Positions 1 through 9,694 of a DNA stretch of 40,342 nucleotides are shown piece after piece (position 1 is the stretch's first letter; each line of letters begins with the position of its first letter). Under the pieces are notes generated by a model. The model saw only the letters and a program-made list of their open reading frames with translations, was not told the origin of the DNA and made no database searches. This stretch comes from an uncultured Candidatus Pelagibacter sp. (GTDB lineage: Bacteria; Pseudomonadota; Alphaproteobacteria; Pelagibacterales; Pelagibacteraceae): NCBI GenBank assembly GCA_905612365.1, contig CAJQRP010000022.1, positions 1 to 40,342 on the forward strand. Direction: 5' to 3'. Both the position numbers and the translations under genes were made by a program.

Positions 1-427
1 TTTTTTTCATATTTGTTAAATTAACTGTATTTAAAAAAGTAAAGCCAATTTTAATATTTCTTAAAAGATGATTGTTGATATTTTGTATAAACTTAAGATT
101 TACACCCATTCCATAATGCTGGTAAGCAATTGTTGAGTCTGTAAATCTATCTATCAGTATGATTTTCTTACCAGTATTTTGTTTTATAATTTCAATGTTT
201 TCACTTCTAGCGGAAAGATAAAGTAGTAAATCAGTTTCTTTATTAAAAGTAGATTTGTTATTAAGAATAAGACTTCTTATTTTTTCAGAATTTGCGCTAC
301 CACCAGGTTCTCTAATTTGAATAAATTTAATTTTTTTGCGTTTTAAATAATTAGCAACATTTTTTATGTGATGAGATTTGCCAGTCCCCTCTATACCTTC
401 AAACACTATTATTGGTTTTTTAGACAT
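1..427 (-). CDS. tmk: Thymidylate kinase, N-terminal part (truncated by window start)
   Basis: Reverse-strand translation from the ATG at 427 gives MSKKPIIVFEGIEGTGKSHHIKNVANYL...IQIREPGGS...LIDRFTDSTIAYQHYGMG, with P-loop GIEGTGKS, REPGGS and DRFTDSTIAYQ motifs of Tmk. Open to the window edge; not in the ORF track. Confidence 0.93.
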   Translation of the reverse strand, partial: MSKKPIIVFEGIEGTGKSHHIKNVANYLKRKKIKFIQIREPGGSANSEKIRSLILNNKSTFNKETDLLLYLSARSENIEIIKQNTGKKIILIDRFTDSTIAYQHYGMGVNLKFIQNINNHLLRNIKIGFTFLNTVNLTNMKK

Positions 428-1571
428 CACCCCAAATTAAAAAATTAATTGATTTCATTAACCTTGAAAAAACATTTAATTTTTTAACATCTTCATAAGC
501 AAGTAAATCATATTCTCCAATAAGCTCACCGTCGAATGTTAACTTTAATTTTCCTAAAATATCATCTTTTTTAATAGGAGCTTGAATTGGACCATTATAA
601 TTCAATGATACTTTCAATAGTCTTTTTTTTGCTTTTGGAATAGTTTTATAGATATCATTTTTTATATAAGTTTTAACAGTATCTTTTTTACCTAACCAAA
701 CATCTATATCTTCTATTGGCGTGTTTGCTTTTGTGATTTCAACTAAGTCAAAATTAGTTAAGCCCCAGGTTAAAAGTTTAGCACTTTCGCGAGATCTATC
801 ATTTTTAGTATTGAAGCCACTGCCCACTGCTATTAATCGTCTTCCATTTCTTTCTACAGATGACGCTAGTGAATATTTTTCAACAGCTAAATAACCAGTT
901 TTGATTCCATCTGCTCCTAGGCTTTTATATAATAGGGGATTTCTATTACCTTGAGTAATGGGGTCACCCCCTGTTCTATCCCAGGTAAATTCTTTTTCTG
1001 CAAAATACTTATATTCTTCAGGAAATTCTTTAATAAGAAATCTGGACATAAGCATAATATCTCTTACCGTTGATACGTTTTCGGTATTATTAATTCCTGA
1101 TGAATTAGCAAAATTAGTATTATCCATACCTATTTCTTTAGCTTTAGCTGTCATCATCACTGCAAATTCATCCTCTGTACCAGCTATACCTTCAGCTAAC
1201 GCAACACATGCATCATTACCAGATGCAATAATTATTCCCTTAAGCAAATTTTCCACGCTAACTTCATCACCAACCATTATGAACATTGAAGAATAGCCAG
1301 CCGACGAAAGTCTCCAAGCATTCTCGGACACTAAAATTTTTTCATCTAGATTTAAATCACCACTTCTAATTAAATCAAACGCAATAATGGTAGTCATAAT
1401 TTTTGTCATTGATGCTGGATAGATTGATTTATCAGCATCTTTTTCAAATAATATTTCACCTGAAAGATAGTCTTGTAATATTGCTGTTCTAGCCTTTACA
1501 TCAAACGCAGCATTAGAATTAGCCGTTAGTAAGAGTGTCAATAAAATTGTTATAAGTCTTAATTTAATCAT
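420..1571 (-). CDS. dacC: D-alanyl-D-alanine carboxypeptidase (serine-type, PBP5/6-like)
   Basis: Signal peptide, SMTKIMTT (SxxK), SGN in IIASGNDACVALAE, KTG in GIKTGYL. Confidence 0.93.
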   Translation of the reverse strand: MIKLRLITILLTLLLTANSNAAFDVKARTAILQDYLSGEILFEKDADKSIYPASMTKIMTTIIAFDLIRSGDLNLDEKILVSENAWRLSSAGYSSMFIMVGDEVSVENLLKGIIIASGNDACVALAEGIAGTEDEFAVMMTAKAKEIGMDNTNFANSSGINNTENVSTVRDIMLMSRFLIKEFPEEYKYFAEKEFTWDRTGGDPITQGNRNPLLYKSLGADGIKTGYLAVEKYSLASSVERNGRRLIAVGSGFNTKNDRSRESAKLLTWGLTNFDLVEITKANTPIEDIDVWLGKKDTVKTYIKNDIYKTIPKAKKRLLKVSLNYNGPIQAPIKKDDILGKLKLTFDGELIGEYDLLAYEDVKKLNVFSRLMKSINFLIWGDV

Positions 1572-2328
1572 TTTTTATAATTTCGATATTTTCAAATTCA
1601 AGTATGCTTATATCATTAAATGATTTTTGTAGAGAGTTAATGTTATTAAAAGGACCTGCATATACTCTATATTTTTTTTCATTAATTTTTTTGATTTTAG
1701 CATCCCTAATCTTTGTTTCTTTAATGATTCTATCAACTAGCAATGATGCTGTATCATTAAAATAAAAATCAGCTATTTTTATTTTGTAAGAAAATTTTTT
1801 ACTTAATTCATTTTTGGTATTTTTTTCTTTATTGTTAAGATCACTAATATTGATATTGTTAACTGGAGCCTTATTTGCAACTTTTTTTTCTTCTTCAAAT
1901 GTTTTGGCTCTTTTTGCTACAAATAGTGCATCTTCTAGTATTTCTAAAATTTCTACATAAGGTTCATTTTTATTTAACCCTATTTCATCCGCTATTCTCA
2001 ATGATAATACTGCATTATTAAATAAGGGATAATCAGCATTACTACCAACAGTGGCTATAACAGATTTATTATTTAAAATGTTGGTAATTTTAACAATTGT
2101 ATTTTTTTTTAAATTTTTTTGAAAAATAACCAGGCTTCGTTCGTCAATTTTTTTTGAAATAATCTTATTGTCATAAAACTTATCACTATAAATAAGACTA
2201 AATCCTTTATTTATAAATGGATTATCTAATGAATTAGAAATTGTATTTTTTGTTAAGTTAGTTGTTGTACAGTTATTTAACAAAATGAAGCAGCATAAGA
2301 TTAATAGTTTCTTATAAAGCATTTTCAA
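1564..2328 (-). CDS. RlpA-like lipoprotein with C-terminal SPOR domain (degenerate double-psi barrel)
   Basis: Lipoprotein-like N-terminus (LLILCCFILLNNCTT); RlpA-like stretch IVKITNILNNKSVIATVG...LSLRIADEIGL; C-terminal YKIKIADFYFNDTASLLVDRI...YRVYAGPFNNINSLQ resembles SPOR. Confidence 0.7.
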   Translation of the reverse strand: MKMLYKKLLILCCFILLNNCTTTNLTKNTISNSLDNPFINKGFSLIYSDKFYDNKIISKKIDERSLVIFQKNLKKNTIVKITNILNNKSVIATVGSNADYPLFNNAVLSLRIADEIGLNKNEPYVEILEILEDALFVAKRAKTFEEEKKVANKAPVNNINISDLNNKEKNTKNELSKKFSYKIKIADFYFNDTASLLVDRIIKETKIRDAKIKKINEKKYRVYAGPFNNINSLQKSFNDISILEFENIEIIKND

Positions 2329-3313
2329 ATTTTTCCTTTAAAGTACATACTGCTAGGCCAAATCTTAAGGATCTATTCCATTGTAGTATTTTTTCATAAT
2401 TTTCAAAAACTATATAGGCTGGATCTAAATTTTGAGCATCAGGTATAATATCTTTATCTGGTGTTATTATTGATGCAATCAAATTTTCGTCAATAACATT
2501 AAAACCATCCTCATTAATTAAATATTTTTTTAATAGTTTAAACTTATTTTTATTGTGAAGTTTTTTTGCAGATGTGTTTAATATATTGTCAGGTATATTT
2601 TTCTTTAATTTGACTTTTATGAAACAAGGTTGGTTTTTCTTCCATCCTATTTTATTTATATAGTTAGCTGCAGAAGCAAATGAATCTATAGTTGATTTAA
2701 GCTCAATAATGTTATTTTTATCATAGTCTATCGCATAGTTGTCTATAGTAGAGGGCATAAATTGAAAAAAACCAAAAGCTCCCGCCCACGAACCATACAA
2801 AATATCATGGTCTATTTTTCCTGCATCTATTAATTGAAGAATTGTAATTAACTCGTTAGTAAAAAAATCAGATCTTCGTTGATCGTAACTTAAAGTTGCT
2901 AGGGATGACAATATATCCATTTTTCCCACATAAGTTCCAAAATTAGTCTCTATCCCCATCAATGCTAAAAGTAACTCTTTCTCAACTGAAAATTTATTAT
3001 CTATCATATTTATGAAATCTTTATTCAATCCATAAAGTTTAGTACCCTTATTTACTTTTTGTTTAGAGGTTCTCTTTGATATGTAAGTTTTTGTATCCTC
3101 ATAGAACTCGGGTTGAAAACGGTCATATTTTATCACCTTAGGTAAAAACACAACATCAGACATTGCTAGATTAAATGTCTTTTCTGATATTTTTTTTTCT
3201 AATGCATAAACTTTAAAATTTACCAACCACTCATTAAATTCTTTTTCATTGGCATTTAATGTTCCGTGGATAATTGTAAAAAATATAATTATTAAATATT
3301 TAATTATTTTCAT
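2312..3313 (-). CDS. mltB: Lytic murein transglycosylase (MltB family)
   Basis: GIETNFGTYVGKMDILSSLATLSYDQRRSDFF and GSWAGAFGFFQFMPSTIDNYAIDYD motifs. Confidence 0.9.
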   Translation of the reverse strand: MKIIKYLIIIFFTIIHGTLNANEKEFNEWLVNFKVYALEKKISEKTFNLAMSDVVFLPKVIKYDRFQPEFYEDTKTYISKRTSKQKVNKGTKLYGLNKDFINMIDNKFSVEKELLLALMGIETNFGTYVGKMDILSSLATLSYDQRRSDFFTNELITILQLIDAGKIDHDILYGSWAGAFGFFQFMPSTIDNYAIDYDKNNIIELKSTIDSFASAANYINKIGWKKNQPCFIKVKLKKNIPDNILNTSAKKLHNKNKFKLLKKYLINEDGFNVIDENLIASIITPDKDIIPDAQNLDPAYIVFENYEKILQWNRSLRFGLAVCTLKEKFENAL

Positions 3314-4181
3314 ATAAATCTTTTAAATAAATAATTACAGCAATCCATATTAAAATGAAACTTAATGATTTATCAAAAGAAAAAGCCTCATCATAATAAA
3401 AAAAACCTAATAAAAACTGAAATGTTGGAGTTATATAGAAAATCATTCCAGTAGGCCCCAGACCACATAGCTCAACACCCCTTACGTATAGAAATAGAGG
3501 TATGACAGTCATTGGCCCAGCTAACATTAATACAAACATCATTGAAGGATCATTCAAACTAAAGATATTTAAATTATTTTTAAAAAGTAAAAAAAATGCA
3601 AATAATGCAAATGGTAATATAAAAAGACTTTCTATTAGAAGGCCAACGTCAGTATCAACATTAACTTTTTTTCTAAGAAGGTTGTAAAAACCCCAACTAA
3701 GAGCAACAACTATTCCAACCCAAGGGATTGAGTGGAAACTTTTAAATAAGAGGAATAATATAGACAACAAAACAAGCAGTATGGCAAAACCTCTTCTTTT
3801 ATTTATTTCTTCACCATAAAAAATATATCCTAAGAATACACTTAAGATTGGCATAATAAAATAACCAAAGCTTGCATCAATAATCTTTTCTGTACCTACA
3901 GCATAAATCCAAGTTGCCCAATTTATAAAAATTAGTAAGCTTGAAAAAAATAAATAAATTATGCTTCTTTTATTCTTTATAATTTCAAAAAAAACTTCCC
4001 ATTTAGAAAAATAAAAAGTAGTTATTATTAAAACCACAGATGTCCATATACAACGATGGATCACTACCTCTATAGACCCGGCAAAAGAAATATATTTGAA
4101 GTAAATAACTCCAATAACACCCCACCAAAAAGATCCTAATGCAGTTAATCCTATACCTTTATTGAATTTTTGCTTTTCCAT
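3300..4181 (-). CDS. rarD: RarD-type EamA/DMT family transporter
   Basis: N-terminal GIGLTALGSFWWGVIGVIYFKYISFAGSIEVVIHRCIWTSV and overall multi-TM pattern of RarD. Confidence 0.85.
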   Translation of the reverse strand: MEKQKFNKGIGLTALGSFWWGVIGVIYFKYISFAGSIEVVIHRCIWTSVVLIITTFYFSKWEVFFEIIKNKRSIIYLFFSSLLIFINWATWIYAVGTEKIIDASFGYFIMPILSVFLGYIFYGEEINKRRGFAILLVLLSILFLLFKSFHSIPWVGIVVALSWGFYNLLRKKVNVDTDVGLLIESLFILPFALFAFFLLFKNNLNIFSLNDPSMMFVLMLAGPMTVIPLFLYVRGVELCGLGPTGMIFYITPTFQFLLGFFYYDEAFSFDKSLSFILIWIAVIIYLKDLYENN

Positions 4182-4273
4182 AGTAATAAAATTACACCTA
4201 TTAAATGATTATCTGTTTAATTTATCAATTTTATTGTTGAATTAAAAATTTATAATAATAAAACGTTGCTAAC

Positions 4274-4363
4274 GGAGAGATGGCAGAGCGGTTGAATGCA
4301 CCGGTCTTGAAAACCGGCAAAGGGGCAACTCTTTCCTGAGTTCGAATCTCAGTCTCTCCGCCA
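4274..4363 (+). tRNA. tRNA-Ser (anticodon TGA)
   Basis: GGAGAGATGGCAGAGCGGTTGAATGCACCGGTCTTGAAAACCGGC...TTCGAATCTCAGTCTCTCCGCCA; long variable arm, paired acceptor stem GGAGAGA/TCTCTCC, encoded CCA. Confidence 0.96.
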
Positions 4364-4630
4364 CTATTCATTGACATATTTAAAATTTTTAAAAATCTGC
4401 GAAACTTTATTTAGCTTAATTTGAATTGTTAAATTTTGACCTTGATTAAATTTATAAAGATTTTCATCATCATAATCCAACAAATCACATAAAAGCTTTA
4501 ACTCTTGTTCATTAAATTGATCAATATATTTTTTAGTAAATGAACCTAGCAGTTTATCCATTTCTTTAGTGCCCCTATAGTTGGCTCTATAAATTATTTT
4601 ATTTTTTAAATCCTTTATATTAATGGTCAT
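4364..4630 (-). CDS. sdhE: SdhE-type FAD assembly factor (DUF339)
   Basis: 88 aa with YRGTKEMDKLLGSF (RGxxE motif) and LLDYDDENLYKF. Confidence 0.85.
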   Translation of the reverse strand: MTINIKDLKNKIIYRANYRGTKEMDKLLGSFTKKYIDQFNEQELKLLCDLLDYDDENLYKFNQGQNLTIQIKLNKVSQIFKNFKYVNE

Positions 4631-4654
4631 AAAAATTATTATATTACACCTAAT

Positions 4655-6706
4655 ATGAAAAATAAGAATAATTATGATTATTTATTGGCAGATCTCACTA
4701 AATTAAATGGGGTGGGTAAAAAAACCATGGAAATTTTAAAGAAAAAAAAAGTAAATAATATTTTTGATTTACTGTGGAGATTGCCTAAGTCTTATACAGA
4801 CAGAACTCTAGTTAGTAAAATTTGTGACCTCCAAATAGGTATTATTCAAACTATCAGAATTGTTCCACTAAAATATCAATTTCCAAGAGTTCGAAACTTA
4901 CCAAATAGAGTTAATTGTATTGATGAAACTGGAAAGATTGATTGTATATTTTTTAATAGTCACGAAGGATATGTGAGGAAAATTTTGCCGTTAAATGAAG
5001 AGGTGACAATTAGTGGTAAGATAAGTAATTATAAAGGACGATATCAAATAACAAATCCCACGTATATTTCACAAGACAGCTCTTTAATTGAAAATATTGA
5101 TAATAAGTATTCATTAACAGATGGAATTACTGAAAAAACTTATAATAAAATCATCAATCAAATATTAAAAAACTTACCTACTTTAACTGAGTGGCACGAT
5201 AAAGACATATTAAAATTTTTTAATAATCAAAGCTGGAATGAATCAATAATAAAATTACACGATCCAAAAAATATTGAAAATTACAAATCTGATTTCTATA
5301 AAAGGCTTGCTTATGATGAAATACTAGCATCATTTTTAGTTAATTCAGAAATTAGAAAAAAAATTAAAAAAATTAAAAAAGTTTCTAAAAATTTTACTGA
5401 AAAGGCTCACAACAATATAGTTAACAAACTAGACTTTACTCTTACTAATGATCAAAAAATTTCATTAAATGATATCAATAATGACCTAAATTCTAAAAGT
5501 AAAATGTTTAGACTTTTGCAGGGTGACGTTGGAAGTGGCAAAACTATTGTTGCATTAATTTCTTCTTTAAGTGTCATTAGTTCAGGGTTCCAAGTTGCAT
5601 TAATGGCCCCTACTGAAATATTAGCTAGACAGCATTATAGTTTGGCCAAAAAACTATTTCCTAAAAATATTAATATTGAATTACTTTCTAGTAAGAGTGA
5701 AAATAGCGAAAAAAAAAGAATTGTAGAAGAATTAGAAAACAATGAAATTCAAATGGTTTTCAGCACGCATGCAATTTTTCAAAAAAAAATAGTTTTTGCA
5801 AACCTTGGTTATATTATAATTGATGAACAGCATAAATTTGGTGTTAGGCAAAGAAAGCTTTTATCAGATAAGGGTGGTGATAATTGTGATGTTCTTTTAA
5901 TGTCTGCAACACCAATTCCAAGAACCCTAACTATGTCAGTTTATGGTGATATGGATGTTTCTATTATTAAGGAAAAACCAAGTAATAGAAAAGAGGTCAA
6001 AACTTACAGTAAGTTAGAAAGTAAAATAGATGATGTTATTAATTTTGTTAAAAAGGAAATAAAGGAAGGAAACCAAATCTTCTGGGTATGTCCTTTGATA
6101 GAGGAATCAAAAAAATTAGATCACCAATCTTCAGTTACTAAATATAAATTTCTTAATGAAATTTTTCCAAACAATGTTGCATTACTTCATGGAAAAATTG
6201 ACAATGAAGAAAAAGAAGAAATATTGAATAAATTTTTAAACAAAGAATATTCAATTTTAGTTTCAACAACAATTATTGAAGTTGGTATTGATTTTCCTAA
6301 TGCCAATGTAATCATAATAGAAAATGCTAATAAATTTGGGTTATCACAGTTACACCAGTTAAGGGGAAGGGTTGGACGTGGGGCGAAACAAGCTAGTTGC
6401 ATATTGATGTTTAAGTCCAATTTAAGTGTTAATGCTAAAAAAAGAATTAATATTTTAAAGAACTCTAATGATGGTTTTGAAATCTCAGAAGAAGATATGA
6501 AGTTAAGAGGTTTTGGTGATTTGCTAGGATTTAAACAGAGTGGTGTTAAAAATTTTAAATTAGCAGATCCTATTCAAAATGAAGATTTATTTTTAATGGC
6601 AGAAAAACAAATTAAAAAAATAGAATTAGAAAATATTGATATTAAAAAATATAAATCATTACTCAAGTTATATGATCAAGCAGATATAATTAACGATATG
6701 GTTTAG
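4655..6706 (+). CDS. recG: ATP-dependent DNA helicase RecG
   Basis: LLQGDVGSGKTIVA, MAPTEILARQH, DEQHKFGVRQR, MSATPIPRTL, QLRGRVGRG helicase motifs. Confidence 0.97.
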   Translation: MKNKNNYDYLLADLTKLNGVGKKTMEILKKKKVNNIFDLLWRLPKSYTDRTLVSKICDLQIGIIQTIRIVPLKYQFPRVRNLPNRVNCIDETGKIDCIFFNSHEGYVRKILPLNEEVTISGKISNYKGRYQITNPTYISQDSSLIENIDNKYSLTDGITEKTYNKIINQILKNLPTLTEWHDKDILKFFNNQSWNESIIKLHDPKNIENYKSDFYKRLAYDEILASFLVNSEIRKKIKKIKKVSKNFTEKAHNNIVNKLDFTLTNDQKISLNDINNDLNSKSKMFRLLQGDVGSGKTIVALISSLSVISSGFQVALMAPTEILARQHYSLAKKLFPKNINIELLSSKSENSEKKRIVEELENNEIQMVFSTHAIFQKKIVFANLGYIIIDEQHKFGVRQRKLLSDKGGDNCDVLLMSATPIPRTLTMSVYGDMDVSIIKEKPSNRKEVKTYSKLESKIDDVINFVKKEIKEGNQIFWVCPLIEESKKLDHQSSVTKYKFLNEIFPNNVALLHGKIDNEEKEEILNKFLNKEYSILVSTTIIEVGIDFPNANVIIIENANKFGLSQLHQLRGRVGRGAKQASCILMFKSNLSVNAKKRINILKNSNDGFEISEEDMKLRGFGDLLGFKQSGVKNFKLADPIQNEDLFLMAEKQIKKIELENIDIKKYKSLLKLYDQADIINDMV

Positions 6707-7317
6707 CTTTTAGGCTTAGATGTTCCTGCTGAAACTATAAATTTTGACGCTTCTTCAAATGTCATATCTAAATAAATCAAATCTTCTTTTGGTATCATTA
6801 ACAGAAAGCCACTTGTTGGGTTTGGGGTCGTTGGAACAAAAACATTAACTAAATTAATATTTGTTTTAGCTTTAATTTCACCTGTATTTTCTTTGGTAGC
6901 AAAACCTACGGCCCATGATCCTTTTCTTGGATACTCAACTAGTACTACGCTTTTTTTATTACCCTCTTGCTCTCTAAAAGAATCTGTCATTTGTCCAATC
7001 GCAGAGTAAATAGTTCTTAGTATCGGCATTCTTTTAAATAAATCATCAATTATTTGTAAAAACTTTTTACCTATAAAAGTTAAAGAAAGGCCACCTACAA
7101 TTGTAATAAAAATAATTGTTAAAATTATTTCAATACCTGGAATTGCATATGGAAGATAAGTATTAGGATTTAATCCAGATGGTACTAAATTTGTTGAAAA
7201 ATTAATTAAGAATTTACTTAAATAAAGCGTAAACCCAATTGGAATTAAAACAATTACACCTGTAAAAAAATAGTTTCTTAATTTTAAAGCTAATGATTTT
7301 TTTTTCTTAATAGGCAT
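6703..7317 (-). CDS. DUF502 family membrane protein
   Basis: LRNYFFTGVIVLIPIGFTLYL...RMPILRTIYSAIGQMTDSF...VVLVEYPRKGSWAVGFAT...VFVPTTPNPTSGFLLMIP is typical of DUF502. The track ORF starts at 7350; the internal ATG at 7317 is the likelier start. Confidence 0.88.
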   Translation of the reverse strand: MPIKKKKSLALKLRNYFFTGVIVLIPIGFTLYLSKFLINFSTNLVPSGLNPNTYLPYAIPGIEIILTIIFITIVGGLSLTFIGKKFLQIIDDLFKRMPILRTIYSAIGQMTDSFREQEGNKKSVVLVEYPRKGSWAVGFATKENTGEIKAKTNINLVNVFVPTTPNPTSGFLLMIPKEDLIYLDMTFEEASKFIVSAGTSKPKS

Positions 7318-7441
7318 AGATAATTTAGTTATAACTAGAATAAATAACAAATAAAACGGCTATGATGAAAAGTGTAACTAAGATTTTATTGTTTAAATTC
7401 ATAAAAGTATATATTTATATAATTATCAAATTTTTAATAAA

Positions 7442-8269
7442 ATGAATAGAAGAAAATTTTTAAATTATATTGGGTGTGGATGTTCAGGCTTGATGCTTGG
7501 TGCTTGTTCTACAGCCCCAATAACTGACAGAAGGCAATTAAAAATTATACCAGAATCTAAATTAAATGCACAAGCAGCTCAAATTTTTGAAAAGGTCAAA
7601 GAAAAAGAGAAAATGAGTGATGACACTAAAACACTAAATGAAATTAAAGATATTGGAAAAAGAATGGAAAACTCTATATCTGAATATTTTTATAGTGCGG
7701 GTCTAAATGATCCTACTGTTAATTTTGATTGGGAATATATTTTAATAGATAATAAAAAAGTTAAAAATGCCTGGTGTATGCCTGGTGGTAAAATTGCTGT
7801 ATACACAGGAATACTTGACGTTACAAAAAATACAAATGGTCTTGCCTCAGTTATGGGTCATGAAATTGCGCATGCTGTTGCTAAACATTCGGTTGAAAGA
7901 GCAAGTAGAAGTGCACTTTTACAAACTGGAACATCTTTGATCAATATTTTTTCAGGTGGAAAGTTAGGACAGATCAATCAAGCAACTGGTATGAACACTG
8001 TAGGACTATTATCTCAAATAGGTATAATGAATCCTTTCTCAAGAACCCAAGAAAGTGAGGCTGATTACCTAGGAATGATTTTTGCATCATTATCTGGTTT
8101 TGATATTAGGGAAACTAAAAAGTTATGGGAAAGAATGAAAGCAGAAAATAAAGGCAAAGAACCCCCTCAATTTATGAGCACACATCCATCATCTTCTAAA
8201 AGAATAAAAGATTTATCAGAATGGGAAAATAGTGTAATTTTAGACTATCCACCGATTACAATTAGTTAA
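7442..8269 (+). CDS. M48 family metalloprotease, putative Tat-exported lipoprotein
   Basis: MGHEIAHAVAKHSVERAS (HExxH), ESEADYLGM; N-terminus NRRKFLNYIGCGCSGLMLGACS combines a twin-arginine-like motif with a lipobox. Confidence 0.9.
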   Translation: MNRRKFLNYIGCGCSGLMLGACSTAPITDRRQLKIIPESKLNAQAAQIFEKVKEKEKMSDDTKTLNEIKDIGKRMENSISEYFYSAGLNDPTVNFDWEYILIDNKKVKNAWCMPGGKIAVYTGILDVTKNTNGLASVMGHEIAHAVAKHSVERASRSALLQTGTSLINIFSGGKLGQINQATGMNTVGLLSQIGIMNPFSRTQESEADYLGMIFASLSGFDIRETKKLWERMKAENKGKEPPQFMSTHPSSSKRIKDLSEWENSVILDYPPITIS

Positions 8270-8289
8270 TATTTAAGAGATTATTTTAG

Positions 8290-8365
<76 letters not shown>

Positions 8366-8564
8366 ACATATAAATTAATAAAGTTAAGATAAATGTTTTT
8401 TTTATTTAATTTTAAAAAAAAACTTTTGGTGAAGTCTTCTTTAAAATTTTTAAATTTCTTTACACTTAAAAATTTAAACAATAAAAAAATATCAAACTTG
8501 AATAATTTTTATTACCAAAAAACAATTATTTATTCCATAACATCACAAATTGCAAATATTTAAA

Positions 8565-9677
8565 TTACAACTTATCAATGTATTCATCATGAAATTTATC
8601 AAATGTACCTTTTTTAATATTTTCTCTAATAGAGGACATTAATTCTTGATAAAAGTTGATGTTATGTAAGGTTAAAAGTGTAGAACCCAATATTTCATTC
8701 GTATTAAATAGATGATTTAGATAGTTTTTTGAATACCTGTTTAGATTTAAATTTGAACAATTAGGATCAAGAGCCTCATTGTCATTTTTAAATTTATTAT
8801 TTTTAATGTTTATACGACCCTTCCAAGTAAAAGCTAAACCAGTTCTTCCAGATCTTGTAGGCATTACACAATCAAACATATCAACACCTCTCTTAACAGC
8901 TCCAAGAATATCAGCTGGCGTCCCTACACCCATTAAATATCTCGGTTTATCATCAGGCATAATATTTTTTAAATCATCCAGAACACTAAACATTTCATTT
9001 TGACTCTCTCCTACTGCAAGACCTCCAATCGCATAGCCATCAAAGCCTATTTTGATCAACTCATTAAGAGATTTAGCTCTTAAATCCTTGAACAATCCAC
9101 CCTGGACTATTCCAAATAAAGCTTTGTGTGGGTTTAAACCAAAAGCTATTTTAGATCTTTCAGCCCAATATATGGATAATTCCATAGATTTATTTATTAT
9201 ATCATAATCTGTAGTTTTTTTGGGACACTCATCCATGATCATAACGATATCTGAGTCTAATCCTCTTTGAACTCTTATGCTTTCTTCGGGGCTTAATATG
9301 AATTTTTTACCATCTACATGAGAATTAAATATTGCACCTTTTTCTCTGTCTACTTTGTTTAACTTTGAAAGTGACATAACTTGAAACCCACCAGAATCTG
9401 TAAGTATCGGAAGCTTACAATTCATAAACTTGTGAAGTCCTCCTGCGGAAATTATTCTATCCACACCAGGTCTAATCATTAAATGATATGTGTTAGATAA
9501 TATTATTTCAGAACCAGTTTTAATAACATCATCAATAAGGCAAGCTTTTACAGTAGCCTGAGTACCAACAGGCATAAAAGCTGGTGTTTGAATGTTGCCT
9601 CTATGAGTTTCAATAATACCAGCTCGGGCAAATTTATCATTTTCGATGACATTAAATTTGAAATTTTTTAATGTCAT
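8565..9677 (-). CDS. tgt: tRNA-guanine transglycosylase (queuine tRNA-ribosyltransferase)
   Basis: ILSNTYHLMIRPG, LPILTDSGGFQVMSLS, GLAVGES, YLMGVGTPADILGAVKRGVDMFDCVMPTRSGR. Confidence 0.96.
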   Translation of the reverse strand: MTLKNFKFNVIENDKFARAGIIETHRGNIQTPAFMPVGTQATVKACLIDDVIKTGSEIILSNTYHLMIRPGVDRIISAGGLHKFMNCKLPILTDSGGFQVMSLSKLNKVDREKGAIFNSHVDGKKFILSPEESIRVQRGLDSDIVMIMDECPKKTTDYDIINKSMELSIYWAERSKIAFGLNPHKALFGIVQGGLFKDLRAKSLNELIKIGFDGYAIGGLAVGESQNEMFSVLDDLKNIMPDDKPRYLMGVGTPADILGAVKRGVDMFDCVMPTRSGRTGLAFTWKGRINIKNNKFKNDNEALDPNCSNLNLNRYSKNYLNHLFNTNEILGSTLLTLHNINFYQELMSSIRENIKKGTFDKFHDEYIDKL

Positions 9678-9694
9678 TGAAATGTGTATTAATA

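Noticed and set aside
958-1296. Plus-strand ORF of 112 aa antisense to dacC
   Set aside because: Shadow ORF within a confidently assigned gene on the other strand; no recognisable domain.
8366-8564. Roughly 200-nt AT-rich gap with an imperfect AT-only inverted repeat (about 8440-8476)
   Set aside because: Composition alone makes such A/T palindromes likely; it holds the tgt 3' end and tRNA-Lys upstream region, and I cannot support an ncRNA.
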